Source of the DNA: Owenweeksia sp.
GTDB taxonomy: Bacteria > Bacteroidota > Bacteroidia > Flavobacteriales > Schleiferiaceae
Reading direction: 5' to 3'
Length of the DNA stretch: 64,000 bases
Assembly: GCA_028285465.1 (NCBI GenBank)
Contig: JANQPD010000003.1
Span: 1-64,000, forward strand
Position 1 is the first letter of the stretch. Every line of letters starts with the position of its first letter. Positions 27,269-36,547 of this stretch are shown here, in pieces. The position numbers and the translations under genes are program-made. The notes below the pieces were generated by a model. The model searched no databases, was not told the origin of the DNA, and saw only the letters and a program-made list of their open reading frames with translations.

Positions 27269-28055
27269 ACGCTACCCGGTAACCAGTATGAGCCCGTAAA
27301 TTGATTACTGCGCCTCCTTCAAAGATCAAATACTGCCCGCGGACACCTTGAAGTACAGCAGACAGCTGTTCCGTTTTATCCAGGTTAACGCTTTTTACCT
27401 TGGTGGGAAAATGCGCAATGGGGTACTCAAAAGTAAATACCTCGTCCCGGGGCGAAACAAACTCTTTTAACTCTCCTTCCAGCAGGGCGCTTACCCTCTT
27501 TTTCTCTGAGACCAGATCTACTGGTTCTTCTTCGTTCTTGAGCATGCGTTGCCAGACTGTTTTATCCGAAAGATGCGCCTTAAGTGCTACCTCAATTTGT
27601 CCGGCTTCAAAGCGATTCGTAGTTTCAGCCAGTACAATGGCACTGCTTGCCCCCTGGTCCATCCAGCGGTGCAACTTCTGTTTGGCCCTGGTTACGCCCA
27701 CCTTTACCCCCCCACTATTGGCGAGGTACACTACATGGGGTTGCAGCTGATAGCCCTTTTCAAAAACAAGGTCACGGTCTTCTATCCCCTCGTGGGCACG
27801 GCTTAGTTCGGGGCGTATAATGCTTTCTCCCGCCTCGGGTTTCGTAAAAAAGCAGTTTTTACAAAACCCCATCCGGTATAGATCCTTAAACTGGTTTCCG
27901 CAACTGGCACAATATTTTTCTTGCAAAAACCGTATCCCTATTTCTTTACCAACAAATGGGTTTATCTTTACAAAATTATCGTCAGCCAACAAGAGATAGC
28001 CTACAGGCCTGGTTGGCAGGGTGGCCATTTTAGCAAGTGTACAGGCAATGTCCAT
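27258..28055 (-). CDS. DUF2797 domain-containing protein
   Basis: 265 residues. A zinc-ribbon-like motif CASCGNQF...FCKNCFF lies near residues 50-70, followed by VVYLANSGGVKVGVTRAKQ, which resembles a GIY-YIG-type core, with RWMDQGASSAIVLAETTNRF after it. These features match the DUF2797 family, whose role is unknown. It diverges from the GH3 gene with a 22-base gap. Confidence 0.78.
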   Translation of the reverse strand: MDIACTLAKMATLPTRPVGYLLLADDNFVKINPFVGKEIGIRFLQEKYCASCGNQFKDLYRMGFCKNCFFTKPEAGESIIRPELSRAHEGIEDRDLVFEKGYQLQPHVVYLANSGGVKVGVTRAKQKLHRWMDQGASSAIVLAETTNRFEAGQIEVALKAHLSDKTVWQRMLKNEEEPVDLVSEKKRVSALLEGELKEFVSPRDEVFTFEYPIAHFPTKVKSVNLDKTEQLSAVLQGVRGQYLIFEGGAVINLRAHTGYRVAFSL

Positions 28056-28077
28056 ATAATTACGTATTTACAGCGTT

Positions 28078-29613
28078 ATGAAATTTGACCTCCTAAATTC
28101 ATTCTTAAGCTGGAAGATGAAAAAACGCTTTCATCAAATTGAGCTATTTATGAAGTACCCGGGAGAGGTGCAGCAAGAGCTCTTTTTTGACCTGCTGAGC
28201 AAAGCCAAAAATACAGAATGGGGTAAGAAGTACGACTTCAAAAGCATTCAATCTTTTACCGAATTTCAGCAACGTGTACCCTTACACTTTTATGAAGACA
28301 TCGAATCTGATGTGGAACGCCTGCGCAAGGGCGAGCAAAACATCATGTGGCCTACCGACATATTGTGGTTTGCCAAATCTAGCGGAACAACCGGTAGCAA
28401 GAGCAAATTCATTCCTATGAGCCAGGAGGCTATTGAAGATTGCCACTTTAAGGGAGGTAAAGACCTCCTGAGCATCTATTGCAACAACAAACCCGAAACC
28501 GCTATTTTTTCCGGGATGAGCTTACGCCTGGGAGGTACCACTTCGGTGAACAACGTAAACAACAAATCTTTTTATGGCGACTTATCGGCCATTATTATTG
28601 AAAACCTGCCTTTTTGGGTAGAAATGCGCAGCACGCCCAACAACAAGATCTCCCTAATGGATGAGTGGGAAGAAAAAATTGAGGCGATTGCCAACACCAC
28701 CATTAAGGAAGATGTAAGCAGCCTGGCCGGGGTACCCAGCTGGATGTTAGTGCTGGCAAAAAAAGTACTGGAAAAAACCGGCAAACGCAACCTCCATGAA
28801 GTGTGGCCCAACCTTGAGCTGTATATGCATGGGGGAGTAAACTTTTCGCCTTATCGCCAGCAGTTCGAAGCACTTTTGCCCGACCCAAAATTTAGTTTCC
28901 TGGAAACCTATAATGCCTCTGAAGGCTTCTTCGGCATCCAGGATGTTTCAAGCAGCAGTGCCATGTTGCTTATGCTGGACTACGGCATCTTCTACGAGTT
29001 TATTCCTATGGATTCCTTTGAAGGAACTGCTTCCAAGACCATTTCGCTCAGTGAGGTGGAGGCCGATAAAAATTATGCTGTAGTGATCAGCAGCAATGCC
29101 GGGCTTTGGCGTTACATCATCGGGGATACGGTAAAGTTTACCAGTACCTCTCCCTACCGCATAAAGGTTTCGGGCCGTACCAAACACTTTATTAATGCCT
29201 TTGGGGAAGAGCTCATTATTGAGAACGCAGAAGAAGCGCTAAAGTACGCCTGCCAGGAGCATCAGGCTGTTATTACCGAATATAGCGCGGCTCCTGTGTT
29301 TATGGGTGCCCGGGGCGAAAGCGGGGCTCATGAATGGTTGATCGAGTTTGAAAAGGAACCCAAAAACCTGGGTGCTTTTACCCAAAGCCTGGACCATAAG
29401 TTGAAAGCGCTAAACAGCGACTACGAAGCCAAACGCCATAAAAACATGGCGTTAAACCCACCGCAGGTAAGATTGGCGCGCAAGAATCTCTTTTATGACT
29501 GGCTAAGCGAAAAGGGAAAACTGGGAGGACAGCACAAGGTACCAAGACTGGCCAATAGCCGTTTGTATATGAGCGAATTGCTGGAGCTGAACAAAGCCCT
29601 CAAAGCCTCCTGA
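28078..29613 (+). CDS. GH3 family acyl-acid-amido synthetase-like protein
   Basis: 511 residues of the GH3 adenylate-forming fold. ATP motif FAKSSGTTGSKSKFIPMS near residues 99-116, acyl-site region LETYNASEGFFGIQD, and motif YRIKVSGRTKHFINAFGEEL. Plant GH3 enzymes join amino acids to jasmonate or auxin; bacterial members are common in Bacteroidota, with largely unknown substrates. Three bases separate it from the following secreted protein gene. Confidence 0.88.
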   Translation: MKFDLLNSFLSWKMKKRFHQIELFMKYPGEVQQELFFDLLSKAKNTEWGKKYDFKSIQSFTEFQQRVPLHFYEDIESDVERLRKGEQNIMWPTDILWFAKSSGTTGSKSKFIPMSQEAIEDCHFKGGKDLLSIYCNNKPETAIFSGMSLRLGGTTSVNNVNNKSFYGDLSAIIIENLPFWVEMRSTPNNKISLMDEWEEKIEAIANTTIKEDVSSLAGVPSWMLVLAKKVLEKTGKRNLHEVWPNLELYMHGGVNFSPYRQQFEALLPDPKFSFLETYNASEGFFGIQDVSSSSAMLLMLDYGIFYEFIPMDSFEGTASKTISLSEVEADKNYAVVISSNAGLWRYIIGDTVKFTSTSPYRIKVSGRTKHFINAFGEELIIENAEEALKYACQEHQAVITEYSAAPVFMGARGESGAHEWLIEFEKEPKNLGAFTQSLDHKLKALNSDYEAKRHKNMALNPPQVRLARKNLFYDWLSEKGKLGGQHKVPRLANSRLYMSELLELNKALKAS

Positions 29614-29616
29614 CAT

Positions 29617-30405
29617 ATGCGCTTTTTACTTTCTCTTTTTCTGCTTCTTTCTTTTCCGGGAGATACCCCCTGGAAACTGACACTTGAGGTAAAGGGCAAA
29701 AACTTCATCGACATGGCTCCCGATCAGTTTGGCAACATATTGGTTATAGAGGGGGATAACCTTCTGAAACTCGATGAAAAGGGAAAAGTGCAAGCTACTT
29801 TCAGCAACCCTTCCCTGGGATCTCCTACAGAAATCAATGCACTGGACGCCCTTAACCCGCTACTTTTCTACCGGGAAGCCAATGTGCTCATTACGCTGGA
29901 CAACCGACTGAACGAAAGTGTTCGTACAAATTTCCTGGAAGAAGGCTTTTACGATGTTACGCTCGTTTGCCCAAGTGATGAAGAGCGTGTTTGGTTGTAT
30001 GACCAGGCGCAGGACAAGCTCTTTCGTTATAACCTGATACAAGGTAAAATTGAAGGGAGAAGCCTCAACATCACGCAACTCAGCGGCTCCGAAAATAAGC
30101 CCATACAATTGGTGAGCACCTTTGAGCATACCTATGTAAACGTACCTGAAGTAGGCATCTTGAGTTTTACCGCTACGGGGGCTTTTGAAAAAGTGATCCC
30201 CTTTAAAGAAGTAGCTTACTTTGACGTAGATCGCCATACCCTCTACTTGCTTAAGAATAATGGAATAGAGCGCTTTGAGATGAAAACAAAGGCAATTGAA
30301 AAACTGATCTTGTCCGATGTGCCTGGCGGGATTGAACGCATTAAGATACGGGGTGAAAGGCTCTATACCCAGGGTGAGAAAAGGTTGGGAGTTTATCAGC
30401 ATTAG
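29617..30405 (+). CDS. Secreted protein of unknown function, propeller-like
   Basis: 262 residues starting with signal peptide MRFLLSLFLLLSFPGDTPW. The rest is made of short beta-rich units (FGNILVIEGDNLLKLDEKGK, ERVWLYDQAQDKLFRYNLIQ), which suggests a small beta-propeller. I do not recognise a named family. It probably shares the GH3 transcript (3-base gap). Confidence 0.6.
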   Translation: MRFLLSLFLLLSFPGDTPWKLTLEVKGKNFIDMAPDQFGNILVIEGDNLLKLDEKGKVQATFSNPSLGSPTEINALDALNPLLFYREANVLITLDNRLNESVRTNFLEEGFYDVTLVCPSDEERVWLYDQAQDKLFRYNLIQGKIEGRSLNITQLSGSENKPIQLVSTFEHTYVNVPEVGILSFTATGAFEKVIPFKEVAYFDVDRHTLYLLKNNGIERFEMKTKAIEKLILSDVPGGIERIKIRGERLYTQGEKRLGVYQH

Positions 30406-30441
30406 GCCAGCCAAATACCTAAAACCTAAGCGCTAAAATGT

Positions 30442-30449
30442 TAGTTTTG
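30442..30449 (+). promoter_or_regulatory. Putative -7 box (TAGTTTTG) before the second deoxynucleoside kinase
   Basis: TAGTTTTG matches TAnnTTTG. Transcription would start near 30456, 43 bases before the ATG at 30499. This favours that ATG over the GTG used in the ORF track. Confidence 0.4.
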
Positions 30450-30498
30450 TGCCCTGCGCCTTGTGCCTCGCGCGTTTGGGCCCAATAAATTAAAGCAC

Positions 30499-31113
30499 AT
30501 GCACATAGCCGTTTCCGGGAATATTGGATCAGGAAAGACCACCCTCACCAGTTCATTAGCCAAGCATTATAAATGGACCCCCCAGTTTGAGGACGTGGAA
30601 GACAACCCCTATCTGGATGATTTTTATCGCGAAATGCAACGTTGGTCCTTCAACCTGCAGATCTACTTTTTAAACTCCCGATTCAGGCAGGTAAAAGAAA
30701 TACGCGATAGTGGAAAAGAGGTGATCCAGGACCGCACCATTTACGAAGACGCACACATTTTTGCACCGAACCTGCATGCCATGGGACTTATGCCCAGCCG
30801 CGACTACGAAAACTACCAGACGCTGTTCACCCTGATGGAAAGCCTGGTGCAACCGCCTGACCTTCTGATTTACTTACGGGCCTCTATTCCCACCCTGGTA
30901 GACCAAATCCAAAAGCGTGGCCGTGAATATGAAAACAACATACGCCTGGATTACCTGAACCGCCTGAACGAGCGCTATGAGGCCTGGATCAGCGGCTACG
31001 ACAAAGGGAAGCTGCTCATCATAAATGTAGACGAAAACAAATTTGCCGTAAACCCGGAGCACCTTGGGGAGATCATCAATAAAATAGACGCCGAGTTAAA
31101 CGGCCTCTTTTAA
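30499..31113 (+). CDS. Deoxynucleoside kinase family protein (copy 2)
   Basis: 204 residues from the ATG at 30499; the twelve extra residues from the GTG at 30463 carry no family sequence. P-loop AVSGNIGSGKTTLTSSL, EDNPYLDDFY, the catalytic DRTIYEDAHIF, and LID QKRGREYENNIR. It is probably a deoxyadenosine/deoxyguanosine-type kinase, closer to the usual Bacteroidota dNK than copy 1, which has FAENPFLERFY. Downstream is the decay zone. Confidence 0.9.
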   Translation: MHIAVSGNIGSGKTTLTSSLAKHYKWTPQFEDVEDNPYLDDFYREMQRWSFNLQIYFLNSRFRQVKEIRDSGKEVIQDRTIYEDAHIFAPNLHAMGLMPSRDYENYQTLFTLMESLVQPPDLLIYLRASIPTLVDQIQKRGREYENNIRLDYLNRLNERYEAWISGYDKGKLLIINVDENKFAVNPEHLGEIINKIDAELNGLF

Positions 31114-31130
31114 GGAGCCTGGAGGTATAA

Positions 31131-31318
31131 AAGCAACCAGGGCTTACAGGCGGCGTTCCGGTTAAGGTTTACATTCGGGATGTATCAGAAATCAAGCCCG
31201 GAGACCAGCCTTGTTTTAGACTCTTCCTGTTTTCCAGGTAGATTTGCTGGGTCACACCCGGAATTATGAACGCAAAGGCAATGCACAGCTGTGGTTCAGT
31301 GACCACCAAGAACAATAA
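31131..31318 (+). pseudogene. Frameshifted gene fragment, unknown family
   Basis: One frame reads VKVYIRDVSEIKPGDQPCFR and ends at TAG. The next frame then continues FQVDLLGHTRNYERKGNAQL WFSDHQEQ to TAA. Both halves look protein-like and join over a few bases, so this looks like the remains of one gene with a frameshift. There is no start codon and I do not recognise the family. Confidence 0.4.
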
Positions 31319-31369
31319 AGCCATTAATGGCCTTGCAAAATATCTGTCTTATCCTGATTTTCAAACGTA

Positions 31370-31543
31370 ATGCCTACCTTTAAACCTACATCTGCTCATT
31401 TGATCATGCCAGCTATTCCCATCCATACGAGATTCCGCAGGGGCCACGATGTTCTTTTATTGAAATTAGACTATTAAAGCCTTGATATTGAAGCCGTGGC
31501 AAGAAGCATGGGTGCTCCTTTTTCGAAGACCTACAAAGGGTGA
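31370..31543 (+). pseudogene. Short interrupted frame, unknown family
   Basis: From ATG at 31370 a frame reads to HTRFRRGHDVLLLKLDY, meets TAA at 31475, and continues in frame as SLDIEAVARSMGAPF to TGA. The composition is protein-like on both sides of the stop. It may be a remnant; the family is unknown. The remaining bases of 31114-31707 show nothing I can assign. Confidence 0.3.
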
Positions 31544-31707
31544 TGGCTCAAATGGGGTGCTCAAAGCCTTGAGGAAGTAAAAAACCCGTTAGACCGTATT
31601 CTAGGAAATTCTCCCTTGAATATTAAAAATGTATTAACGTAGTTATATACGCAGTGTATTGCGCATTGCTCTATGTACAAATGTTGTAACTAATTAAAAA
31701 GAAGACC

Positions 31708-32370
31708 ATGAGAAAAACAATTGTTGTGTTGACGATAATCATTTCAGTACCCGCTTTTGGACAAAATCATTTTATCGGTCTGCAAGGCGGAATAAACTTG
31801 ACCAACGTTAATTCAACCAACTTCATAAATGGTCATGACCGTAGAACGGGAATTAACAGTGGCCTGACTTACCAGTATCATCTGAATCAAAGATTTAATT
31901 TGGGAATAGACCTGTTGTACTTCCAAAGAGGCTTTACAGTTGATGTTGTGTTTAGAGACGAATTTGGAAATTCCACAGGGGGAAGGGCAACTAGTGAATT
32001 CAACTATGATTATTTGTCATTGCCCTTAAAAGGTGGAATTGTAATCGGGGACAAATTTTCAGGGTTTGCAAACCTTGGAATTGTCCCATCATTACTAGTT
32101 GAAGCAAAAACAATAACACCAGCTATGGAAGGATTTACCCAAAAGACTACCGCCGATGTAACAGACAGGGTTACAAACTTTGACCTAGGCGGATTGGTTG
32201 AAATTGGCGCTGGTTATAAATTAACACCCGATTTTCTCCTGACTGCTACATTTGGATACCAACATAGTTTTACAAGCATTACAAATGACGAGTATTTTTC
32301 AGGCTCAGAAGCTCGACATTATGGAATGGTTTCGTCAATCGGAGTAAAATATGCATGGAAAAAGAAATAA
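31708..32370 (+). CDS. Porin-family outer-membrane beta-barrel protein
   Basis: 220 residues. Signal peptide MRKTIVVLTIIISVPAFGQ, then alternating amphipathic strands (HFIGLQGGINLTNVNS, NLGIDLLYFQRGF, LLTATFGYQHSF) ending in an aromatic/basic strand VKYAWKKK. It fits the OMP_b-brl_2 type of small Bacteroidota barrels. It is the only intact gene between remnants on either side, and the region is more AT-rich than the flanking housekeeping genes, which suggests recent arrival. Confidence 0.8.
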   Translation: MRKTIVVLTIIISVPAFGQNHFIGLQGGINLTNVNSTNFINGHDRRTGINSGLTYQYHLNQRFNLGIDLLYFQRGFTVDVVFRDEFGNSTGGRATSEFNYDYLSLPLKGGIVIGDKFSGFANLGIVPSLLVEAKTITPAMEGFTQKTTADVTDRVTNFDLGGLVEIGAGYKLTPDFLLTATFGYQHSFTSITNDEYFSGSEARHYGMVSSIGVKYAWKKK

Positions 32371-32523
32371 AAGGCCATAACAACGGCTACAACAAATGCA
32401 GACTAACTGCTAAAAATGAAGATATTACAACTAAACAATTTTACGGTAGGCAGACAAGAAAGCGGCTTTGAAATCCCGTAATTGCCATAGCCGGAGCCGT
32501 ATTGCTATATTAAAACCCTTCAC

Positions 32524-34103
32524 ATGCATGAACCTCTCGCCCACGGATTGAGCATATTGTTTATAACTACGCTAATTCTTCAATCTTGTTAAAAAGAGAA
32601 TGCCCGCTTTCAAGCTCTACCTCAAGCAGAGGGCTGGCAAAGGGATCAAAGGTTTGAAGACATTCCTATTCCATTTCAAGGTGTTAGATTAAACCTCTAT
32701 AGTACAGAGACGAAGCTTTACCTGCTTGGACCTAACCGTTTTGACATCATTGACCTAAACGGCAAGCATGAAGGTTCTCGCGTTTTTAATGAAAATCCTG
32801 TGAAGTTTCCAATTAATGCTGAGCTACATTTAGATTACGATGAAAACAGTTCCTCTTTTGCATTTAAAACTAATGATCCGGCAGCCTATTCAATGGCCAG
32901 TGATTTTTTGACTAACCTGGACTCAACAGCAATTAGCATCATTACGCCCTCAACACCAAGAGACCAATTCGGTACCATTATGAATTCAATCACTCCATCT
33001 TTCCTTACCTATCAAGTGATGGTATCAAAATTGCCTTAATAAAGATTAAGGGGAATGGGGAACTTGGTTTTGACTCTCCATTTAGAATAGGTTTAATCTA
33101 ATTCCCTTGGTAGAATTCGATGGAGCAGTCGGAGGAATCGGCACCCCTGTTTCAATTGATGGGAATTCTTCATTCCTACCTCTAGTGGTGTTTTTAAAAT
33201 GGACTCGATGGGAAACTTCCAAAAAGTTTTAAGCGATGGCTTAATAAGGCAAGTTTTTGCCGCTGAAGAGTTCCTCGGTGCTAAAGGAACGAATAGTGAC
33301 TTTTACGTATCAACCGATAATGGCAGCTCCTGGCAGGCTAACACCGGGTTTCCAACCCCTTGGAGGATGCTTATTTTCAAATGATTGGAGATAGCATCGT
33401 GGGCTACAATGAGAATCTGTTTACGCTAAGCTTGTCAAATTACAAGTGGAAGCATCGCCTCTTGGAGATGGACTCACTTACCGACCCGGATATCACTGGT
33501 ATAGCCGAATTTCATGACACCATATTCGTGGCAACACGAAATGGGTTTTTAAAAAATCTAAGCTTCGTTTTTATAATCAACCACAACTGCCTAAAACGTT
33601 TTCACCGAGGGATAAATTCTTCGGTGTATCAGTTATTTAGCTGACCAAAATCTACATTTTTCCGTGCATACCCCTTAGGCTTAAAAAGCTATTTGTATCT
33701 GGCCACTAACAGGAGGTGGTTTTGCCTTTTCAAAAGGCTGGTTCAGCCACTCGAAGAAGTTAATTTTCACGAATGCCGCCAGTTGGATAAGTGCCACTTG
33801 TAAGCGGCCCTGGCCTTAAGATGTCGTAGCAGTATAAAGCAAATCAAGGCACTCCATACCTGTATCATCACGGCATTCGAGCTGGTACCTATAAAGGATT
33901 TAATCTTCAGGTTTTGTTTGATGAGCTTGAAAAACATTTCAATCTGCCTGCGTCCCGCTTGGCGCGCCCGCTTCCTGAAAATGGACGATTTAGAAGGACA
34001 ACTTATAACCTCAATTACTAACTATAATGATAGCATTTCCGTCTCCACCTTAGGGAGAGTTTTTGTTAAGTCACAAATAAATTTCCATTTAACCCAAGAA
34101 TAA
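32524..34103 (+). pseudogene. Lipoprotein with propeller-like repeats, inactivated by stop, frameshifts and an IS4 fragment
   Basis: ATG at 32524 starts a lipoprotein signal (LSILFITTLILQSC). The codon directly after the lipobox Cys is TAA (32590-32592). The same frame then runs on (GWQRDQRFEDIPIPFQGVRL) to 33039. Further pieces follow in shifted frames: SSDGIKIALIKIKGNGELGF, then SDFYVSTDNGSSWQANTGF (a BNR-like turn), then DAYFQMIGDSIVGYNENLF. A propeller motif ITGIAEFHDTIFVATRNGFL occurs before the IS4 fragment, and its counterpart ITSITNYNDSISVSTLGRVF after it, which shows one gene split by the insertion. Several lesions mean it is not functional. Confidence 0.75.
33681..33977 (-). mobile_element. 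IS4-family transposase C-terminal remnant
   Basis: The minus strand reads RRQIEMFFKLIKQNLKIKSF and IGTSSNAVMIQVWSALI, the YREK-region and tail typical of IS4 transposases. It then shifts frame after KWHLSN to LAAFVKINFFEWLNQPFEK and ends at TAA (33681-33683). The N-terminal two thirds, the DDE residues upstream of this part and the terminal inverted repeats are missing. It lies inside the lipoprotein pseudogene. Confidence 0.8.
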
Positions 34104-34445
34104 AAACGAAGCATGGCAACATGTGGCAGCCATTGCATAACCCTTCCAAAAGAAGAGTGTTAGTTAACAAGAAGGCTACCGAGCGCTTCTTTTGTCTTAA
34201 CCATAGAGAATTTACCAAGTAAGATTTAGGACTATTTAACCCAAACAACATGGCGCATTCAGATCCTTAGGTTATCTTTATCAGCAGCGTTGTGAGACCG
34301 ACACAAACGCAATAAGCAATAGCGGTTTACGTGATAAAATGAAAGCCAAAAGAGTAAATAAGCAGCAGGGCAAAACTGAAAAGCCCATCAGCAGAAATCC
34401 GCCACTATTGATACGCGATACTGTCAAACACTACAAAAGAGTATT
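34104..34445. other. Intergenic stretch, no assignable feature
   Basis: 342 bases between the pseudogene and the next lipoprotein gene. Short frames such as NKKATERFFCLNHREFTK occur but cannot be assigned. No promoter with a good -7 box was seen. Confidence 0.5.
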
Positions 34446-35372
34446 ATGAAAAAAAATAACCTGATCTTGTTGGCACTAAGTGGAATTGTGTTTTTTTCCT
34501 GTACCAAGGATGATCCTGTGGAATCCTCAAATGAGCCTTCTTTGAATATTACTTTTTTAATGGATGCCAATGCAGATAGATTAAACAACTTGGGAGAACC
34601 TGTAAGCGTTCCGAATGGAAACGCAGCACAAGACCCTGACTTTGAAATTTTAGGATTACACTTTGCAGACTTATACCAGGATAAATTTACACCTTATGAC
34701 AATGGCGTTGCACTATTTACAACGCCTACAACGGAAGCAGGGGGCATAGCAGCTATAGATTTTACTCAAGAATTGTTTCTGACCCAGGATAATAACGTCT
34801 TTAGTATTCCATTAAGTCAAGTATCCCCTGGTGTTTACGAGTATTTTAGAAGTTCAATTGGATTTCAGCAGTACGCTATCGAATATAACCTTTCCGGGGC
34901 ATCTTCAAGCCCTAATTGGCCCGCGGGTGTAAGTGACGATGTAGATGTAGAAGGAACAATAGCATCCTTTCTTGGGTACAACACCTACATAAGCCAATAT
35001 ACCATCGTCAATGAGGAGGTAACCGTAAATGCCAATAAATTGCAGGGGTATTTTGGTTTGGAAACACAAGGTGAAGTAGCCGGGTTCCCCGTTAACAGTG
35101 TTACCGAGGGAGATGCTCCTCAAACAACGGTACCAAACCCTATAAGTGATACTTCACCTGTACCAGATGGATCCTGTGTGGTTACCGGGAAGTTCCCAAC
35201 GGCACTGGTAATTCCTGAAAACCCTACCGAAAATATTAATATCCAAGTGGTGATCTCTATTAACAACAGTTTTGAATGGGTAGATGCCAATGGCAACGGA
35301 AAATATGAACCCTTGTTAGGCGAACAAGTAGTGGATATGGGAACACGAGGTGTTTTTCCTTCAATTTTGTAA
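34446..35372 (+). CDS. Lipoprotein of unknown function
   Basis: 308 residues. Lipoprotein signal with lipobox FFSC (Cys19), followed by TKDDP, a common Bacteroidota surface-lipoprotein start. Two stretches look like calcium-binding loops: MDANADRLNNLGEP near residue 39 and DANGNGKYEPLLGEQ near the C-terminus. The body is beta-rich and rich in Asn and Thr. No named family was recognised. It is a single gene in the accessory region. Confidence 0.65.
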   Translation: MKKNNLILLALSGIVFFSCTKDDPVESSNEPSLNITFLMDANADRLNNLGEPVSVPNGNAAQDPDFEILGLHFADLYQDKFTPYDNGVALFTTPTTEAGGIAAIDFTQELFLTQDNNVFSIPLSQVSPGVYEYFRSSIGFQQYAIEYNLSGASSSPNWPAGVSDDVDVEGTIASFLGYNTYISQYTIVNEEVTVNANKLQGYFGLETQGEVAGFPVNSVTEGDAPQTTVPNPISDTSPVPDGSCVVTGKFPTALVIPENPTENINIQVVISINNSFEWVDANGNGKYEPLLGEQVVDMGTRGVFPSIL

Positions 35373-35549
35373 AACTTTGGTAGCTTATAAGTTTGGCCCA
35401 TTCAAGTGATTTGTGCATCCCCTTGGGGATAGAACACCGTAGACCCTCTGTTTTCAACTTCAGCTTATGGCCTTCAGACTGATCCTAAGCATCCACTCCA
35501 TAAACTATCCTGAGCGCGCGACACGTAAACTGAACGGATGTGCATATAA

Positions 35550-36470
35550 ATGAAGCACTTTAAGACTATATCGGAATACTGTAAAGGAATCAACATAGGC
35601 CCTCCCAGGCATCCGCATTTTGATATTCGCAGTTTTGAAGAGAATATGAAAACCGTATACAAACAAATGCCACCTTTTAGGCATGAGTTTTATGCTATAG
35701 CCATCAAAGCAGGCGGAGATGGAAAAGCTATGACAGGCGAATTTTCAGACTTTCCTACCGGCACCACGGTATTCTTTAATACGCCCTTTCAGGTGCTCTC
35801 CTGGGATATAGCTCCCAACTGGAAAGGGTACTACCTGATGTTTAGCCAGGATTTTATTGCCCAATCAAACATACTTTCGAAACTCCTGGAGCTATTCCCT
35901 TTTCTCAAAATTGATAAATCCATTCCTTTCACTGTTCCTACATCCGAGATGCGGAATGTGTTGACCATTTTTGAAAGCATTTGGCACGAATACAAGCGTT
36001 CCGAAGGAGATAAATTTCAGGTCATCGAAGCACACGTATATCTTTTGCTCACGTATATCAGAAGGTTCTTTGAGCAACAAGTTGATGCTAAAACAGCTGA
36101 GGTAAGTATGAAAGCCGCAGATTTAAAACTGCTCTCTCGTTACCAAACGCTCATTCAGACGAGCTTCTACCCTAACGCAAAACTCGAGACCTTTTCCAAC
36201 TTACACTCACCAAGTTATTACGCTCAGAAGTTAAGCGTGCACCCCAATCACCTCAATGCCCTGGTCAAAGCAGTTTCAGGGGTCACTGCGTTAAACCACA
36301 TCCACAACCACATTTTATCACTTGCCAAATCCTACTTGGCTCAAACGGATTGGTCTGTAAAGGAAATTGCCTACACACTGCACTTTGACAGCCCGAACCA
36401 CTTCAGCTCCTTTTTCAAGCGCAAGACCAACCTGACTCCCCTCGGCTATAGGGAGCAAGTCAGTCTTTGA
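35550..36470 (+). CDS. AraC family transcriptional regulator
   Basis: 306 residues. The N-terminal half is a cupin-like sensor (MPPFRHEFYAIAIKAGG). The C-terminal AraC/XylS double helix-turn-helix carries KLSVHPNHLNALVKAVSG for the first helix pair and KEIAYTLHFDSPNHFSSFFK with the usual RKTNLTPLGYR ending. It probably controls the two genes just downstream on the same strand (77-base gap), as such regulators often sit next to their targets. The ligand is unknown. Confidence 0.9.
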   Translation: MKHFKTISEYCKGINIGPPRHPHFDIRSFEENMKTVYKQMPPFRHEFYAIAIKAGGDGKAMTGEFSDFPTGTTVFFNTPFQVLSWDIAPNWKGYYLMFSQDFIAQSNILSKLLELFPFLKIDKSIPFTVPTSEMRNVLTIFESIWHEYKRSEGDKFQVIEAHVYLLLTYIRRFFEQQVDAKTAEVSMKAADLKLLSRYQTLIQTSFYPNAKLETFSNLHSPSYYAQKLSVHPNHLNALVKAVSGVTALNHIHNHILSLAKSYLAQTDWSVKEIAYTLHFDSPNHFSSFFKRKTNLTPLGYREQVSL

Positions 36471-36547
36471 AATTTATACTCCCCTCTTTGAAATCATAAA
36501 CTACGCACATTTACGCTTCAGCAACTTTGTAGAAAAAATACAAAGCG

